This document shows positions 13,501-28,500 of a DNA stretch of 64,000 nt, in pieces. A program made the position numbers and the translations under genes. The first letter of the stretch is position 1, and every line of letters begins with the position of its first letter. The notes under the pieces are model-generated. The model saw only the letters and a program-made list of their open reading frames with translations. It searched no databases and was not told the origin of the DNA. Source of the DNA: Nereocystis luetkeana (Eukaryota; Sar; Phaeophyceae; Laminariales; Laminariaceae); NCBI GenBank assembly GCA_031213475.1, contig JARUPZ010000010.1, positions 7,852,776 to 7,916,775 of the forward strand, given 5' to 3'.

Positions 13501-16500
13501 GTGTCGGTGTGTCTGCATGTAAAAAACTTTTTTTTGCCCTTGAAAGGCAAAAGCTCTACATCGGTGATAACTTCGAAAGGTCTGCCGCGGTCGTGTAATA
13601 AGAACATCGTAGGGGAGCGCTCGTACATAGCCGGGATGTTTTTTCATGTTTCTTGAAAATAAATAAGAAAGACGCCTCGGCCGCGAGATCGAGGATTCCG
13701 CCGGAAGTCATTTTTGCAAGCTCTGCGTGTTGATACTTCGATCGCGCTTGCTACGGAGTGAATGTTACCCGATGGAGGCTTTATGCCGGTGGTTCCCCCC
13801 GGTGTTTAACGAGAGCATGTAGTCGGCGGCGGGGGGGGGGGGGGGAATGTCGCCACTTTAAAATCCAAGGGAGCAAGTGGTGCATTTCTAAGCGTGTTTT
13901 TAACTACCAGGTATTTTATTGTCGCGTTCGAGCGTGTGCCACGAGTTTTTAAGTGCATGGTGGTCTGATGTCCCAGACCCTGTCTGTTGTTCGAGGTTAG
14001 GTCGCTCGGGGAGTCAGAGGGGAAAAAAGGATAGCAAAAGGTGGGTATGGTTCAAACAGGTAGAAAAGCAGGACATAGCCGGGGAAAGCACGACACAACG
14101 CAGAGCATGCGCCACACGTAGCACGACATATATATGTGTGTTGGGTGTTGGCGTTAATATTCCTACCCACTGCAAGGTTTTCAAGTGTCAGACGCACCGC
14201 CCTCTACAGATGGATCATGTAGATCCTCACCCGCTGTTTTGATATGGTGTGCAGGGTCTGCATAGTACAGATCCAACCCAGGGAAAAAACACGTCCCAGA
14301 AGATGCAAGTTATACGATTCTCACCCGGCAACGTGAGCTAGATCATACATATAATACCGATCATAAATATCATATAGATCATGAACATATTATATATCTG
14401 CCCTGAAAGATCTAGATCATCAAGTGAGAATGGTCTGTAGATAATCTGTAGATGATCTGTGCAAGATCTTCTTTGTTGTTTTCCCCCGCGCGTTTCGCGT
14501 CCACGCCTTACAGCGAAAACGGGTGCATATCTGCAACAAAGAAGAAGCCGCGTGGTTTCTTGTGTTCAATTGCCTGCATGCTCGCCTTGTGCATTGTGAA
14601 CGAAAGGGGGGTGAGACAAACCCTCACCCAGGCGGGCCATAACGCCTGCCAGGTATGATGAGGGGACACTCGCTCCAACTCGTAAACGCCACGGCAGGGG
14701 AGAGGGGATACCAGGACACTACCGCAAAAGAAGGGTGCCGTGGCACCATAACGACGGACCACGTCGCCGAAAAGGGATAAGCTTCTTGTTCAGACCAACC
14801 CATCCCCCGATTGGCAGAATTCTTCCCCGACGCACCATGAAATCGACGGCAACTCGAGTTTAGGTTTAAAGGCCAGAGTTGAAGAGATTGAGCGAGTGGC
14901 TATGTATCTCGGCCACAAGTGGGCCTGAAATTATTTGGTTGGTTGAGCGCATATAAATAGGGTAGTCAGTCGTAGGCCGAATGGCTCTGACCAGCCGAAA
15001 TCAAAGCCCAGAAAATTACCCCCCCCACCGTAGGTTCTTAAGCTTCGTATGCAGTTGGTGAAGCCAACTATCAGCTAGACTAGACGGAACGTGATGAACG
15101 CATGCCTACGTAGCCTAACCCTCAAGCATGACTTTTTTTCCGTGGACTCATGGTTTGCCAGGGAGGAGTTCTTAAGCTTCGTGTCGCTCACCGAGGACGA
15201 GCTAGACGAAGTGTGCGACACCCTTCGACGGAAGTATGGCGCAGGAATTTTCTCCGCCGCGGGCGCCTGTCGCAAAGAGCAGGTACGTCGTAAGTGTGGA
15301 GGGCCGTAGCAGGTAGGCGTGGTTCCTGCATTCCTTTACCAAACGAATACCACAGATCGAGAGGAAGAGTGCTTATTTTCTTCGTTTGTTTATTCCCTAC
15401 CTCTATGGATGTGCAGTTGAACGTACCGAAATTCCTCTACTCATTTTTTTTAAAAACAAAAAAATAACAGATCAAGGGTCTACGGAGGCGTTTCGCTCAA
15501 ATAGACGACGACGGCAACGGGGTGCTGACTCGGGAGCAGTTCTCCAACATGCTGAGCGGGGTCGGCGTGTACCTGACCGGTCATGAACAAGAGCACATAA
15601 AAGAAAGGTGGGTGTATCGTAGTGCACGCCGGGTGTCGTCTCGAAATGGATCCTGCGCGTTTGTATGGCTCTGACGACAGGCATCATGCAGCGATGAGAA
15701 GTGCATGCGAGTGCCATATGACACACGAGTGGTAACATATAGAACACACGGGGGATAAGATATACCACACACACATTGGCGACAAGATATAACACCCGGG
15801 GTGGGATAAGATAACACACCCCCTGGGACGAATTTCGGAGCCATATTTCTCCTAACTATGGGCACACATAAACTGAAACGGTCGCTTTGGGAAGACATCT
15901 CGTCAAGATCTTTCTTTCACACAGACGCATCCCTCAGCGTATTCAGTACGCTCTCCTCGCTGTCGAAAAAAACAGGGTCGAATTTTTTCCCGACAGAGTG
16001 TATCCTACCACACGTGTGATAGTGTTCTACGCAGATAAGATATAACACACACATTGGCGACAAGATATAACACCCGGGGTGGGATAAGATAACACACCCC
16101 CTGGGACGAATTTCGGAGCCATATTTCTCCTAACTATGGGCACACCTAAACTGAAACGGTCGCTTTGGGAAGACATCTCGTCAAGATCTTTCTTTCTCAC
16201 AGACGCATCTCTCAGCGTATTCAGTACGCTCTCCTCGCTGTCGAAAAAAACAGGGTCGAATTTTTTCCCGACAGAGTGTATCCTACCACACGTGTGATAG
16301 TGTTCTACGCAGATAAGATATAACACACACATTGGCGACAAGATATAACACCCGGGGTGGGATAAGATAACACACCCCCTGAGACGAATTTCGGAGCCAT
16401 ATTTCTCCTAACTATGGGCACACCTAAACTGAAACGGTCGCTTTGGGAAGACATCTCGTCAAGATCTTTCTTTCACACAGACGCATCCCTCAGCGTATTC

Positions 16501-19500
16501 AGTACGCTCTCCTCGCTGTCGAAAAAACCAGGGTCGATTTTTTTCCCGACAGAGTGTATCCTACCACACGTGTGATAGTGTTCTACGGCAGTACCCGCCG
16601 GGTTTCGCCTCGAATTGGGCCCCTGCGCATTTGGTTTTGGTGGCGCCAAGAGCGCCAAAAAGGAGCTCGCATGTCGGAGGGAGGGTCCTTTTTTTGTTAC
16701 GTACCTGGTAGATCTTCTTTTTTTGTTTGGGTGGCGCGCTCTGACGTTTGCACCCCAAACGTTATGAATGGAGTTTTAATCGGTTTTGCGGTTCGTTACG
16801 GATTACTTTGGGTTTGCCTTCGATTTTTCCGATTTTACCGTACGACACGGTGGGTGGGGTGAATTTCCGAGCCCACTTTCTCCGACCCAAGCGGGGCACA
16901 GACAGCGACAAAGGCAAATTCGGAAATACCTCATCAAAGACTTTCCATGGATAGACGCATCGATCTCTCGGTGTTCGCACTCTCCCGGCTGTCAAGAAAG
17001 CTGTCTCGGAATCGCGTTCGAGCGTGTGTGGTGTCTTACCACCCTAGTGTGATAATCGTGATATACGCTATTCACCGCTAACGAGCACACGAAGTTTTTC
17101 TAGCGGGGAGGGGTGTGTGTGTGTGAACTATTTCGGTGTCCTCTGCCTCAATTTTCGGCGTTACAGCCGTGTCAGCAGCGACCACGAGCCATGGTGGACA
17201 CTGAGCGCACGTTTCTGGGTCGGATCAACGAACGTGCCGTGACCGGGTGTCGCTTTTGTTTTGGTACGAAGAAGTAGGAGGGGGGGTACTCATGTCATGC
17301 ATGGCCGTAGTCGTATGACCATAGACCCTCGCATCCCTACAATGCTGAGACGGAGAACGTCGGGTTTTCACCGACCAGGCAGACATTGCTTGAACCAAGC
17401 GCGAAGCGTCGTGAGGTGTTCGGCGAGTCGCATGACGGGTGAGAGCTGCATACGACCAAGGGAGAGCGACGATTCCGTCCCCTCTACCTCCAACAAGCAG
17501 TATTTCGAGTATATCACCTACAGCAGGGGTGTAAGCGTATTAAAGACCTGGTGTATATCTCCCAGGCCTATTTGTGTTCCCAATCAGTGCATGCAGTGGC
17601 ATAAAAAAACATGCCTTTGTTTGAAAGAAAAATCCGATAGGACACACTACGCCGTAAAACGTTGGCCCTGACGATCACACGATTGCTGTCCCCACCCTCC
17701 CTCCGCCTACGCAACGTTCTGGCCGCCGTCGACCGAAAGGTTCGACGCAAACGGCGACGGGCGCATCGATCTCCTGAATTTTCTCAACTTCTTCCTGACG
17801 CGGGATCGCAAGGAGAGGAGGAGCGCCGCGAGGGTGACGCGGGCGCTGGAGGCGATACGAGAGGACGCCCTGAACAAACAGGCGGACAAGACCAAGATCA
17901 CCAACGTCGATTACATCGACAGGTATAGGGTGCAGCCCGACCGATTTCGAAAAAAAAAATACCGCAGATATATATATATATATATGTAGCCGTTGAGTTC
18001 GCACACAGCAGGGGTGCGGGCGTTTTCTCCTGGCAACGGTAGTAAGGGTAAGGGTGCTATCTAGCCCGAGCATTGTACTTTCGGGAGGCTCTCGACCCAG
18101 TAGCATGTTTCCGAAGGAAAAAAAGAACTCCACGGTTGTTGTTCAGTATTTTGGCAAACCTTTTCCCGTTCTGGAAATAATCGACCGCTGAAAAACGAGC
18201 GCATTACCGCTTGTGCGGACTCGACGCCTCTTTACGGCACTGCATGGTGCTGCCACCATGTCTTTCGTGTCCGTGTCGAGCGCGCGCGAGCTCGCTCTGC
18301 CGTCTTTTACCGGAAGACCCTCGCCGACATCGCTCCCGTGCGATGACATCGGTCCCGTGCGATATCGTCCGTGAAGCTAGACGGGGTGGTCGGTCCTGCG
18401 GAGCCGTAAGTACCGCTCTTTGATGATTGTCTGAAAAATATTTGTCCAGCACGACTGCGTTACCTTCTGCTTCGCTTCTTTTTTTTTTTTTCAAATGACA
18501 ACACGAGTAATTCTTCTTTCTGTTTTTTTCTTGTAGGGGGCTCTGCTTTCCGTCGTACAACACACGCCAACAAAAACGGTGGTTCAGAACTGCAGTCTCG
18601 TTTTGGGGGACGAAACACTCTATTTCCAAGCACTTCGTCCCCAAGACGAGCCCACTGCGGTCCTAAAAGGGTTGAAAACACCTCTCTATGCCGAACAATA
18701 TATAGCAGTGGTATTACGGGGGACCATATCAAATACTGTAGGGCCCACGGTACAAAGAAACACGTACATATATATATTTTTTCTTGACAAAATATTTGGT
18801 CCTATTTACTATGGTCCCCCGTAATGGTGGTGGGACATCATAGTCGTCTTTGGACTTCAGAGGGGGGGAACTGAGACGGTAAACAGGGGGGGGGGTACAA
18901 TGGTTGGCGGTACGATGGCTGGTGTCCCGAGCTACAGTGGTTGAAAGCAAGGAGTCGCACGCACGGCCCGGGCGCAAACATGATCCCGTCCGTGCCGCGC
19001 TGTGCGCTGACTCTTAAGTTGTACCAGGTGGTTGGAAACACCACCAAGGTTGTAGTAGTTGGTTTGCTAGCTTCCCTTTTTCTTGGAGATCGCCAAAGGG
19101 GGTATACAAGACACCTGTATGCCGAAAATACTTTCGATACGATCGATGTGTTGCCGTACGTAGAAAAACCCATGTTGCCCCGCATCGCGGTGCTCCAAAT
19201 GGAAGCACATACGTAATATGAGTAGATAAAATATACTTGTTGTTAGTATGAATTGTTGGCTTTGAGCTACCGTAGGGTGAATTAATTATTTTCTACAAGA
19301 GAAGGGACGCGATTACACCCGCTTTTGGTGCAAATATGTGACTGTTTCCTGCACGCCAAAAAAATACACTCCTTCCCATCCACTGCCCCCCGCCCCCCCC
19401 CCCCCGCTTTTCGCAAAAGCTCAACAGCTTGGAATGATTTGAAGAAAAGTCACGTGAAGTCCTACAAAAAGGCCTTCCCCAACTACCTTACCGTGGACGA

Positions 19501-22500
19501 CATCGGACAGGCGCTCGAGAGGCTCAATGTCAGGCGAGAACCCCGCGACGACATTGATAGACCCGCTACGATAGGAGTTGCGATTTAGGGGTAGCACTTA
19601 TTGGCCTCGCGAGGCAAACATTTCTGGCTGATGGGGGCTTCCTCTCAACTGAGTGAAATCTGCCCAAAATATCCGTAGGCCACCATGGAATTTCTCATCG
19701 GACTAAATAAGCGTGCGTTTTATCTAAAAAGGCCGTTTCGGAGTGGTAGATGGAGCCCCCTCAAGTGACGTCACACAGGAGCCTCAGCAATTTCTCGGAA
19801 AATTACAAAGGTGCATGCACCCCTCTACAACCTTCCGGCCCCTTCAGCCTCAATCCGCATAGACGTAGCAGTACGTATTTATACTTGTTGCCAGTCGGGA
19901 AAAACAGAAAAAAAACAGTTTTCTGTACGAGTACGTACCACTCCCGTAGGCTTCGGTTCTTTCTCGCGCCCCCCCCCCCCCCCCACCCCCCCCGCCATGT
20001 CCTCGTCGTCTCTCTCCTCTCCTGGTCGCGATTCCAGCCTCACAGTTTTCTACTCCACACTTCCATATGTTTCGTTTCTATCTCTTGCCCCCCCCGCACG
20101 CCATGTCCTTGTCTTCTCTCTCTTGGGCACGATATTAACCTCATTCACACTTTTGTTTGCGTGCCATCGTAGCAGGGGTACATACAGTAGCACCTGATTT
20201 TGTTTTTTGCTAAACAAAGGTAAAAAGTATCGCAAAAGTTGGACGTTAGATTTTCGGAAGGCCTCATGTCTCTGTCTGGACCAGATACGTACATATATAG
20301 ATCTTCCCGAAACATGCTAACTTTTTTTTTGCCTGGGACTATTTGAAGCGATTTTCTGAGGACGCCCAACGGCGAGTTAGATAATATCAGCTACAAATGT
20401 GTGTATGCCCTGTAGGGGGAAAAAAAATATCGAACCCAAAAGTGGAAGAGGTTGGATGAGGGCTAGGCACGGTAGAGGAGCACCTCGAGTGTTAAGAGGC
20501 TGTTTGCGAATAATTTGGTTGGAATAAACAATATGGTTCTAGGTTTTTTGCGGTCTATTTCGTGTAAAGATGGACCCAACCCACGAAACCTACTCACAAG
20601 TTGGACCCCAACTCAAAAAAATAATGACAGCAAGATAAAATTGTCATTTCCGGCCGATGTTTGCCACGACCTCAGGAAGGTCCTTAAGTTTCGTCGAATG
20701 GGTTTTGAAGTGTTTTCGTAGAAAACAGACCACGAAAAACCAGCCGAGCCAACTTAGTCGGTTTCAAACCAAACTCTTCGCGAGACACCCTACCGGGAGT
20801 GCAAGGTACAACGAGCTTTTTTCCAGCGTCCCCCGATCCCCGATTAGCACGAGGGACTATACACACACCCTGGTTCTTTGCAAGCCTTACCATACAACAA
20901 GCAGGGTAGCACACCCGACTCGGACCAACCTCCACACGCAGGGTGGCCAATTTCCTCGACTGCGAGCAGGGTGCAAACACCAAGCGGGTGTGTCCTACTC
21001 AAAATATGTCGACCGAGAACTTTCCCAAATCCACCATTTCGTCGCGTTTGTGTGTGCCCCTTAACCCCTTTTGGTACTGCAGTCCCGTTAGGAGGACAAA
21101 CCACTCTAATTCTAAGTAGTCCCCAAAACGGGACTGCAGTACTAAATGGGTTAAGGCATATTTGGGAGAGAATCGGCTGTTGAGTTTGTTCCGGGGGAGT
21201 GTGTTATCTTATCGCCCGTGTGATATCGGTCCTCGAAAGCCTTTGTGATCCTTTATTCCGGGATAAAACCGGGAGCGAAGATCCCCCCGTCACAAGCGGT
21301 TCTTAGCAGGATGCAGCTCACCCTTCATGCGACTCGCCAGACACCTCACGTTTCGCTTCGCGCTTGGTGCAAGCAATGCCTGCCTGGTCGGTGAAAAGCC
21401 GACATGCTCCGTCCCGGCATTGTAGGGATGCGAGGGTCTATGGTCATACGACTACGGCCACGCATGAGATCGAGTACTCATCTCCTATCGAGTACACCCC
21501 CCCCCCCCTGTCCCCTGCGAGTAAACAAACTTAACTAATTGAAGCCGTCATCCATGTGCAAGAACGTCCTCCTCACAACTTCGTAGGATGCAGCTCACCC
21601 ATTATGTTACTCTTCACGATTGGTGCAAGCAATGCCTTTACCTGGTCGGTCAATGCGGCGTGCTCCGCTTCGGCATAGTAAGGACACGAAGGTCTACGGT
21701 CATACGACTCCGGCCATGCATGACATCAGTACACCCCCACCCTCATCCCACCGCACGTAATAAGCTCCCGGTTGTCGAGTCCGATCGTTTGTGCGAGGTG
21801 AACAACCTTTACTCCGCATAAGTGGGAATGATCGTATCACGTACCAGGTACGGTAGTGTTTATGGTAAGGCACCCAAAAGGCAGTTACATAGTACTCCCA
21901 TTGCTGTCTCTGGAAATGCCTACACCGGAAATTAAACCAACTCATTGAAGCTGTCATCCATAAGCAAGACCGCCTCAAAAGTGGTTGTTAGTAGGATGCA
22001 GCTCACCCTTCATAAGACTCGCTAGACACCTCACGGCGCTTCGCGCTTGGTGCAAGCAATGTCTGCCTGGTCGATGAAAACCCGACATGCTCCGTCCCGG
22101 CATTGTAGGGATGCGAGGGTCTATGGTCATACGACTACGGCCATGCATGAGATCGAGTACATATCTCCTATCGAGTACACCCCCCCCCCTCCCCCCCCGC
22201 TCCCTAGGGTCTATAGTCAATTTACCTAGGTAAGCAACAAAAGAGCGCCCCCCCCCCCCCCCCCTCCCGTCCCTCCCTCATCACACATACTATCCGCCCC
22301 GCCCGAGCGTCTATGATCACGCAACTACGGCCACGTGACACCAGTATCCCCGCCACCACGTTAAACGTACTGTGCGCCTGCTCCTGTTCGACCCTCCCTT
22401 CGCAACGAGAAAAGGCTATCCCAGCGGGAGCTGCACCAACTAGTCATGCGCATGGCGCCGCTGGGAAACGGGCACGTGAGCGAAGCAGGTTTCCACCACC

Positions 22501-25500
22501 TGGTTGCCGTGCCTTCCCGGGACATCGGAATCGTGCTGAAGGTGGTGGAGAACGATGCCCTCCCTGGCCTCATCGAGGCTTACAGGTGAGCGCCCGTAGG
22601 GGTCGCAGACCACTCGGGGGGACGGAGATAGGGGGAAGGGAGGGGAATGGGGGGGGGGGGAGGGGGGGGTGTACTCAATCTCGTGCATGGCCGTAGTCGT
22701 ATGACCATGGACGCTCGCATCACTACAACGCCGGGACGGAGCATGTCGGGTTTTCACGGACCAGGCCGACATTGCTTGCGCCAAGCGCGAAGCGCCGTGA
22801 TGTGTTCGGCGAGTCACAAGAAGGGTGAGCTGCATCGTACGCTGGTTGCCTTAAGTAGAAGGATATGTTGGTCTTCATGTTCATGTCTCAGAGTGGTATG
22901 TTATTCCTGATGTACATACATTTATAACATGACTCGGGATTTTGATCATCGGGGAAAGCTAAATATGTATACATATATAGTTGGTCTGAAAAATCACCTA
23001 CTGCAGGTATTGGGGCATAGGTGCAATGGAAAATTGAATGAAACGAGTAACAAGAGGGCCAAGAGCGAGGGTCGGAGAGAGGAACCCCCCCTGTTCCAAC
23101 AGCTTCCACACCTCGGCCAGAGTATCGATTGAATCGATTTAATCAACCAAAGTTCTTTCAGGGCAGAAATGTTGCTCTTCTAATTGGATCTGGGTAATAT
23201 AATCTAGCGCATTTTGACTGGGTTGTGTCTGTGCTGTACAGATCCTGCACAACATGTCATAACGACAGGTTATTTTTATAGGATCTAGATGATCTACCGT
23301 AGATCGTGATATGTCTGATCTGTCTGATCTATCTGATCTATTTGACCTATATGATCTATCTGATCTATAGGATCCATCTGATCTGTCTGATCCATCTGAT
23401 CTATTCGATCTGTCCTCACGACACAAAACCAAGACAGGAGGAGCAAAGCGGTAAATCCCGTGGCTCGCAGTTTTGCTGTTCTTTGTTTATTTCCGCTCAT
23501 GCGATAGTGAGGATGATGATCATGTTGATAATGATCATGATCATTCTGCTGCTGATGATGATAATGATAATGATGATGGTGATGGTGATGGTGATGATGG
23601 TGATGGTGATGGTGATGGTGATGATGGTGATGATGGTAAACAGGCGGATGATCATGATGATGGTCATGGTGACGGCTAAGGTGGTGATTCCCTGAAATCT
23701 AGCCTGTGGCCACAAGCGCTTCCTTGGCTCTTCATTGGACACTCTCACGCAGCAAGACCGGCACAATCATCAGCCCCCCTACGTATGCCATCCCTCGTTC
23801 CCTCCGCTCGCCCGTGCCCCTTTTCTTGTTATATCCTATCCTATCACAAGGCGCGTTCGGCACTGCCAGCACCGCAAAGTCTTCCAGGAGACTGTCGCCC
23901 TTGGAGCCACGGGAATGCCATTCGGTGCGACCTTTGGCCCAAATTTTAATGCCACGGGAACGCCCGGCGGCGGTGGAGGAGGCGGTCTGGGCGGTGCCGA
24001 TATTTTCAGGTGACGTTGAGGAGGCTTTCTTGGAGCCTAGAACAGCCAGTAAGAAAACGTGTTCCACACTATAACCAAGATGTTTGTCGACACAAGTTCT
24101 GAAGGAACTAGGGGGCGGGGTGGAGGGAAAATTTGACCTTAACCCTTTTAGAACCGCAGCCCAGTTTTGGGGACAAACAAGTCTAATTTCAAGTAGTTTC
24201 TCCCCAAAACGGGACTGCGGTTCTAAAGGGGTTAAAAAAGAAACGTTAAGGGGTCTTTCTAGACGAACAGAAACAGTGTGACGATCCAATCGGGACGAAA
24301 GCCAGTGTATGTCAATGACGTGCTCTCTCGCTACGTAAAAATCGTGAGATTTGTGACGAAATTGAATCGTGACATCGAAAGGCTCGAAAACAAGCACTCG
24401 AATAAAATCAGAACGAGAGCTAAACTCTTTTCTTTCACGTGACGCAACGCCATTATATAAAAGTCACGAATCGAGGATTTGTTTTTGTAACTATTCGCGA
24501 GTGTTTACGTTTTGCTAGGAAGGACTGCCTCTTGGAGGGTGGATTGCGGGGAAATACGCAAGAAGGTTATGCCGCCATAACCAACAGACGTTCGGATCTC
24601 AACGCCCATATTCCAATAGCCATGTTGTTTGTGCAAGGGCGAGGGAACGAAAAGTTGTGAGATGGAGGAATGCATGCCCCGTACTGCCACGGTTGCTACC
24701 GTCATGCCCAAGTCGTTGCTACGATACGGTCGTAGCTAAAACTCCTTTTTTTGTTTCCACCCCCCCCGTCCCCCTTTGTTTTTCCCGCTTAAAAAAAAGT
24801 CATCCGGGTGCCCGGAGAAACAGAGCGGCGGGTTCCCCCTCACGGCTCGGGCGCACCGCGGGAGGGCTAGCCGTGGGAGATTCGTCGGTGCTTAGCCCTT
24901 CGGCGAAAGGCGTCGTAGGAGGCGTTTCTGTGGCGGGGGCAGGGGCGTGGGACGGGGACACGGAGGATCCGGTCCTGAGGTAAGAACTCTGTCGTGTTTC
25001 CCCTAATTTCTTCATCACTGCTTCTACCTTCCAGCTCTGACCTCGTACATACAGCAGGCGTTTTTTGCTGTTGTTTGATCCTAATCGATCATCTGGACAA
25101 ATGCCGTCGTCACCGACAACACACAGCGGACGATTGGGACTCCCCCCCCGCCCCCGTGCACCATGTGGGCGTGAAAAAACAAATCCTTGTGTGGAGATAC
25201 AATGAACAATCTAGCCACCACAAGGTGTCGACAACTTCTCAGTCTGGTGCGCCCAGATAATGGCGTGCTGCACTGTTCAAAGGCCTCCACGGGTCTTTTT
25301 TTTTTTCAATTCGGTGCGCACAATAATGGTGTGCTGCTTCGATCAATGTTTCCACAATTATTTTTTATGCCCATATTGTGCAACGGGGGGGATGTGTCCA
25401 GGTCACCTGCGCAGCTCAACTTGTAGGAGTTCTTGCCTCAGCGGCGTTCTGGACAAGCCGTGATCATGGCTGTCACCTCCCCCCCCTCCCCTCCGTGAAA

Positions 25501-28500
25501 ACCCGACATGCTCCGTCCCGGCATTGTAGGGATGCGAGGGTCTATGTTCATACGACTACGGCCATGCATGATAATGAGTACACCCCCCCCGCCCCTCCCC
25601 CTCCCGTGTATATATACGCAATTTCTCTTTTTTATCGCCGAAGAGGGTTCGATTCAGCATCCCCACTATTTTTTTAAGCTCCACAACCTGGCGGTACGAA
25701 GCTCTGTAGCGCGCAGGTTGTTCGAGCATCGTGACATACATGCGTGTCCTCTCTGAGGCGTTTTAGTCAGACATGGGCTCGCTCTGTGTACTACTGCTGT
25801 AGCAGCTGGGAGTTGCACATGAGCAGGAGGGGAGTCGTATCCCCTCGTCGCCAACCTTCACCACTGCAAAAATAACACCAACACGTGATTTCTCAAGTTG
25901 TTTGCAGAATCGTCTCCAGAAAAGTGGGGTGCAGTTTTTGACAGGGTTTTGTTTTGAATTTTCATGCACAAACCTGAACCACTATGGACTGAAATATAAG
26001 GTCCGTTTGTACACTAATCTCAAGACCAATCCGTCCTCATTAATACGCCCAGAGTTGCGGGACACGTTTTGTTTTTCGGCAGGGCTGAGTGCGCGCTGCT
26101 ATGAGGCTCGTCGAGGTAGGCAAACGAAACAAAGAGCGGGCCGTAATTGTTGCCCTCTCATCGCCTTGCATCGCCTTGCCTGAACACGCTCGGTAAAAGC
26201 CGGAGAAGGGTTATGCTGTTGGATACATTTTGGGGATGGCGGCGTGCGCGCGTGTCTGTAGACACGGGAACGTAGGGTTGTTCAGGATTCTTGTGACAGG
26301 ACTTCAGGAGAGAGTGGCGTCGCGCTTCTAGAAGTAGTAGGTACATCAGCGCGTACGCATATTGAGAATAGAAGATGCTCGATACCCGAGAGCTTTTCGC
26401 TGCCGGTGGTCACTGCGCCCCCGTTTCGATAACCTCGGAGAGTGTTCTTCTAGGCTTCCTCGGGGAAGATGTCCTTGACACAAGCTTCCTTCAGCGTTTA
26501 TATTCGCCAAGGTCAGGCCTAGTGACTGGATAGTGCGCAGCTGGAAAATCTATGGAAGCACTCTCCCCCCCCCCCCCCTCTCTTTCGCTATTTTTGTGTT
26601 ACCTACAATAGGTTCTCCCTGCTTGAAACACTTCTGAAACTAACATGCATTTATTCATCCTGTGCCTCGGTATATGATACTGTTAATGTATTTTAAGGGA
26701 GGAGTTCACGAGGAAGCTGGAGGCTTTCGTGAAGGAGATCAGGCCTGACGACCAAGACTTCACCACGATCGAGCACATACGGGACGGGCTGTCGGCGCAC
26801 GCTGGGAGCAAACTCGACCGCGACGGGATACACGAGACCGAGTGGGTGAGTAGCGGACGAGCAAGACAAACGCTAAAAAACCAACAAAACTAAAGGCGCC
26901 ATCAGCTTATTCCTTGACGCGTACTTACCACTTCTTGCTTTTTTGTTACGCGTACGTACCACTGTTGTGTCCTGAGATACATGGAACACTTTGTACCTTA
27001 ACATTTCGTACAAACGGTTGTCATATTCGGGGACATATTGGTTCTGTTATTCAGGGAGAGGTGGCACCATAAGTAGATACATTTATTTAAGCTCCTCGTT
27101 TGAGGAGCTCTACACCTCAATACCTGCAGTAGCACCTTGGACAGACGATGAACTGCAGTAGATCCTAGGACAGATCAGGATCTAGATCATCTGCTGTAGT
27201 TCTTCACCCGCCGTTGTCAGAGGTTGCGCAGGATCTGCCCTATAGGGCAGATCCAACCCGAGGAAACATGTGCCAGATCATGCAGATTACACAGGTTTTA
27301 CAGCTCCTACCCGGCAGCATGATCTAGATCATACAGATCATACAGATCATACGTATGACGGATCTATCTGTCCCGACATGATCTGGATGATGATCTGTTA
27401 GATGATCTTTCCTAGGTGTGACACATACGCTTGGAATCTGTTGAGCCCGATACGGGCCAGGTGTCTCAAAGCGGACAGGGTACCACCTTTAAAGAAAAAC
27501 CAGAAATGTATCGAACCCTCCGAAGATTCTGGATACCTAATCCTCCACTGCGATGGTTGTGGGCTCATCACGAGAGCGAAGCCCTGATTTCAACCCCAAC
27601 ACCTGCCGTGGCACGGCTCCCTTGCCGTACAACACTCTCACACTACGGTGATAACATAACAATTAACTCATTGAAGCTGGCATCCATATGCAAGTCCGCC
27701 TCACAAGCGGTGGTTCTTAGTAGGATGCAGCTCACCCTTCATGCGACTCGCCAACACCTCACGGCGCTTCGCGCTTGGTGCAAGCAATATCTGCCTGGTC
27801 GGTGCAAACCCGACAAGCTCCGTCCCGGCATTGCAGGGATGCGAGGGTCTATGGCCATACGACTACAGCCATGCATGAGATCGAGTACATCTCTCCTATC
27901 GAGTCCACCCCCCCCCCCTCCCCCGCGCGCTCGGACGATTTTCCCAGCTGGTTGCGTCCACGAGAAGTATCTCGAGAGAGCGAGAGCTTTCAAAAATCTA
28001 CCGTCATCGTTATGTGTAGCCTCCCCTCCCCCTCGCCCCCCCCCCCCGCCTTCCCTCCCTTGTTTTGAAGAAAATTCAGCTTGGAAATTCGAATCCACGG
28101 GGTGTGTGCTATCTTATCGCCCGTGTGATAGTGTGATAGGGTTACTATCGAAACCTACCCCCCGAACAATCAGATTCGCTTGCTCCACTTTAATTGGCCA
28201 TCAAGAAGTCACACCCAAAGCCGTGGGTCTTCTATCTTCGCGTAACGCGCAAGCGAGCGAGAATGCCATTTTATCTATACACAGTATGTATATCAAGCGG
28301 GAATACTATGGGACGATCAGTGCGGGTTGTGGCCTACTCATGTTTGTTCGATTCTATGCTCCGCACGGCAGTACCGCTGTGTGTTCCACGACGACCCGCG
28401 ATATAATGGCAACACTGAACACGGCACAAACGTGGAAGCGTGGTGAGTTTCATCCCGTCTGGGACACTTAGGACAGGAATTTCGTTTGGGGGACAAATTG

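Noticed and set aside
23732-24397. 221-codon reverse open frame
   Set aside because: Antisense to exon 14 and includes a TTAA MITE; a mirror of GC-rich coding sequence.
27431-28471. 346-codon forward open frame
   Set aside because: Runs through GATC-rich and C-tailed repeats and a TATCACCC fragment; composition is repeat-like and no splice logic supports it.
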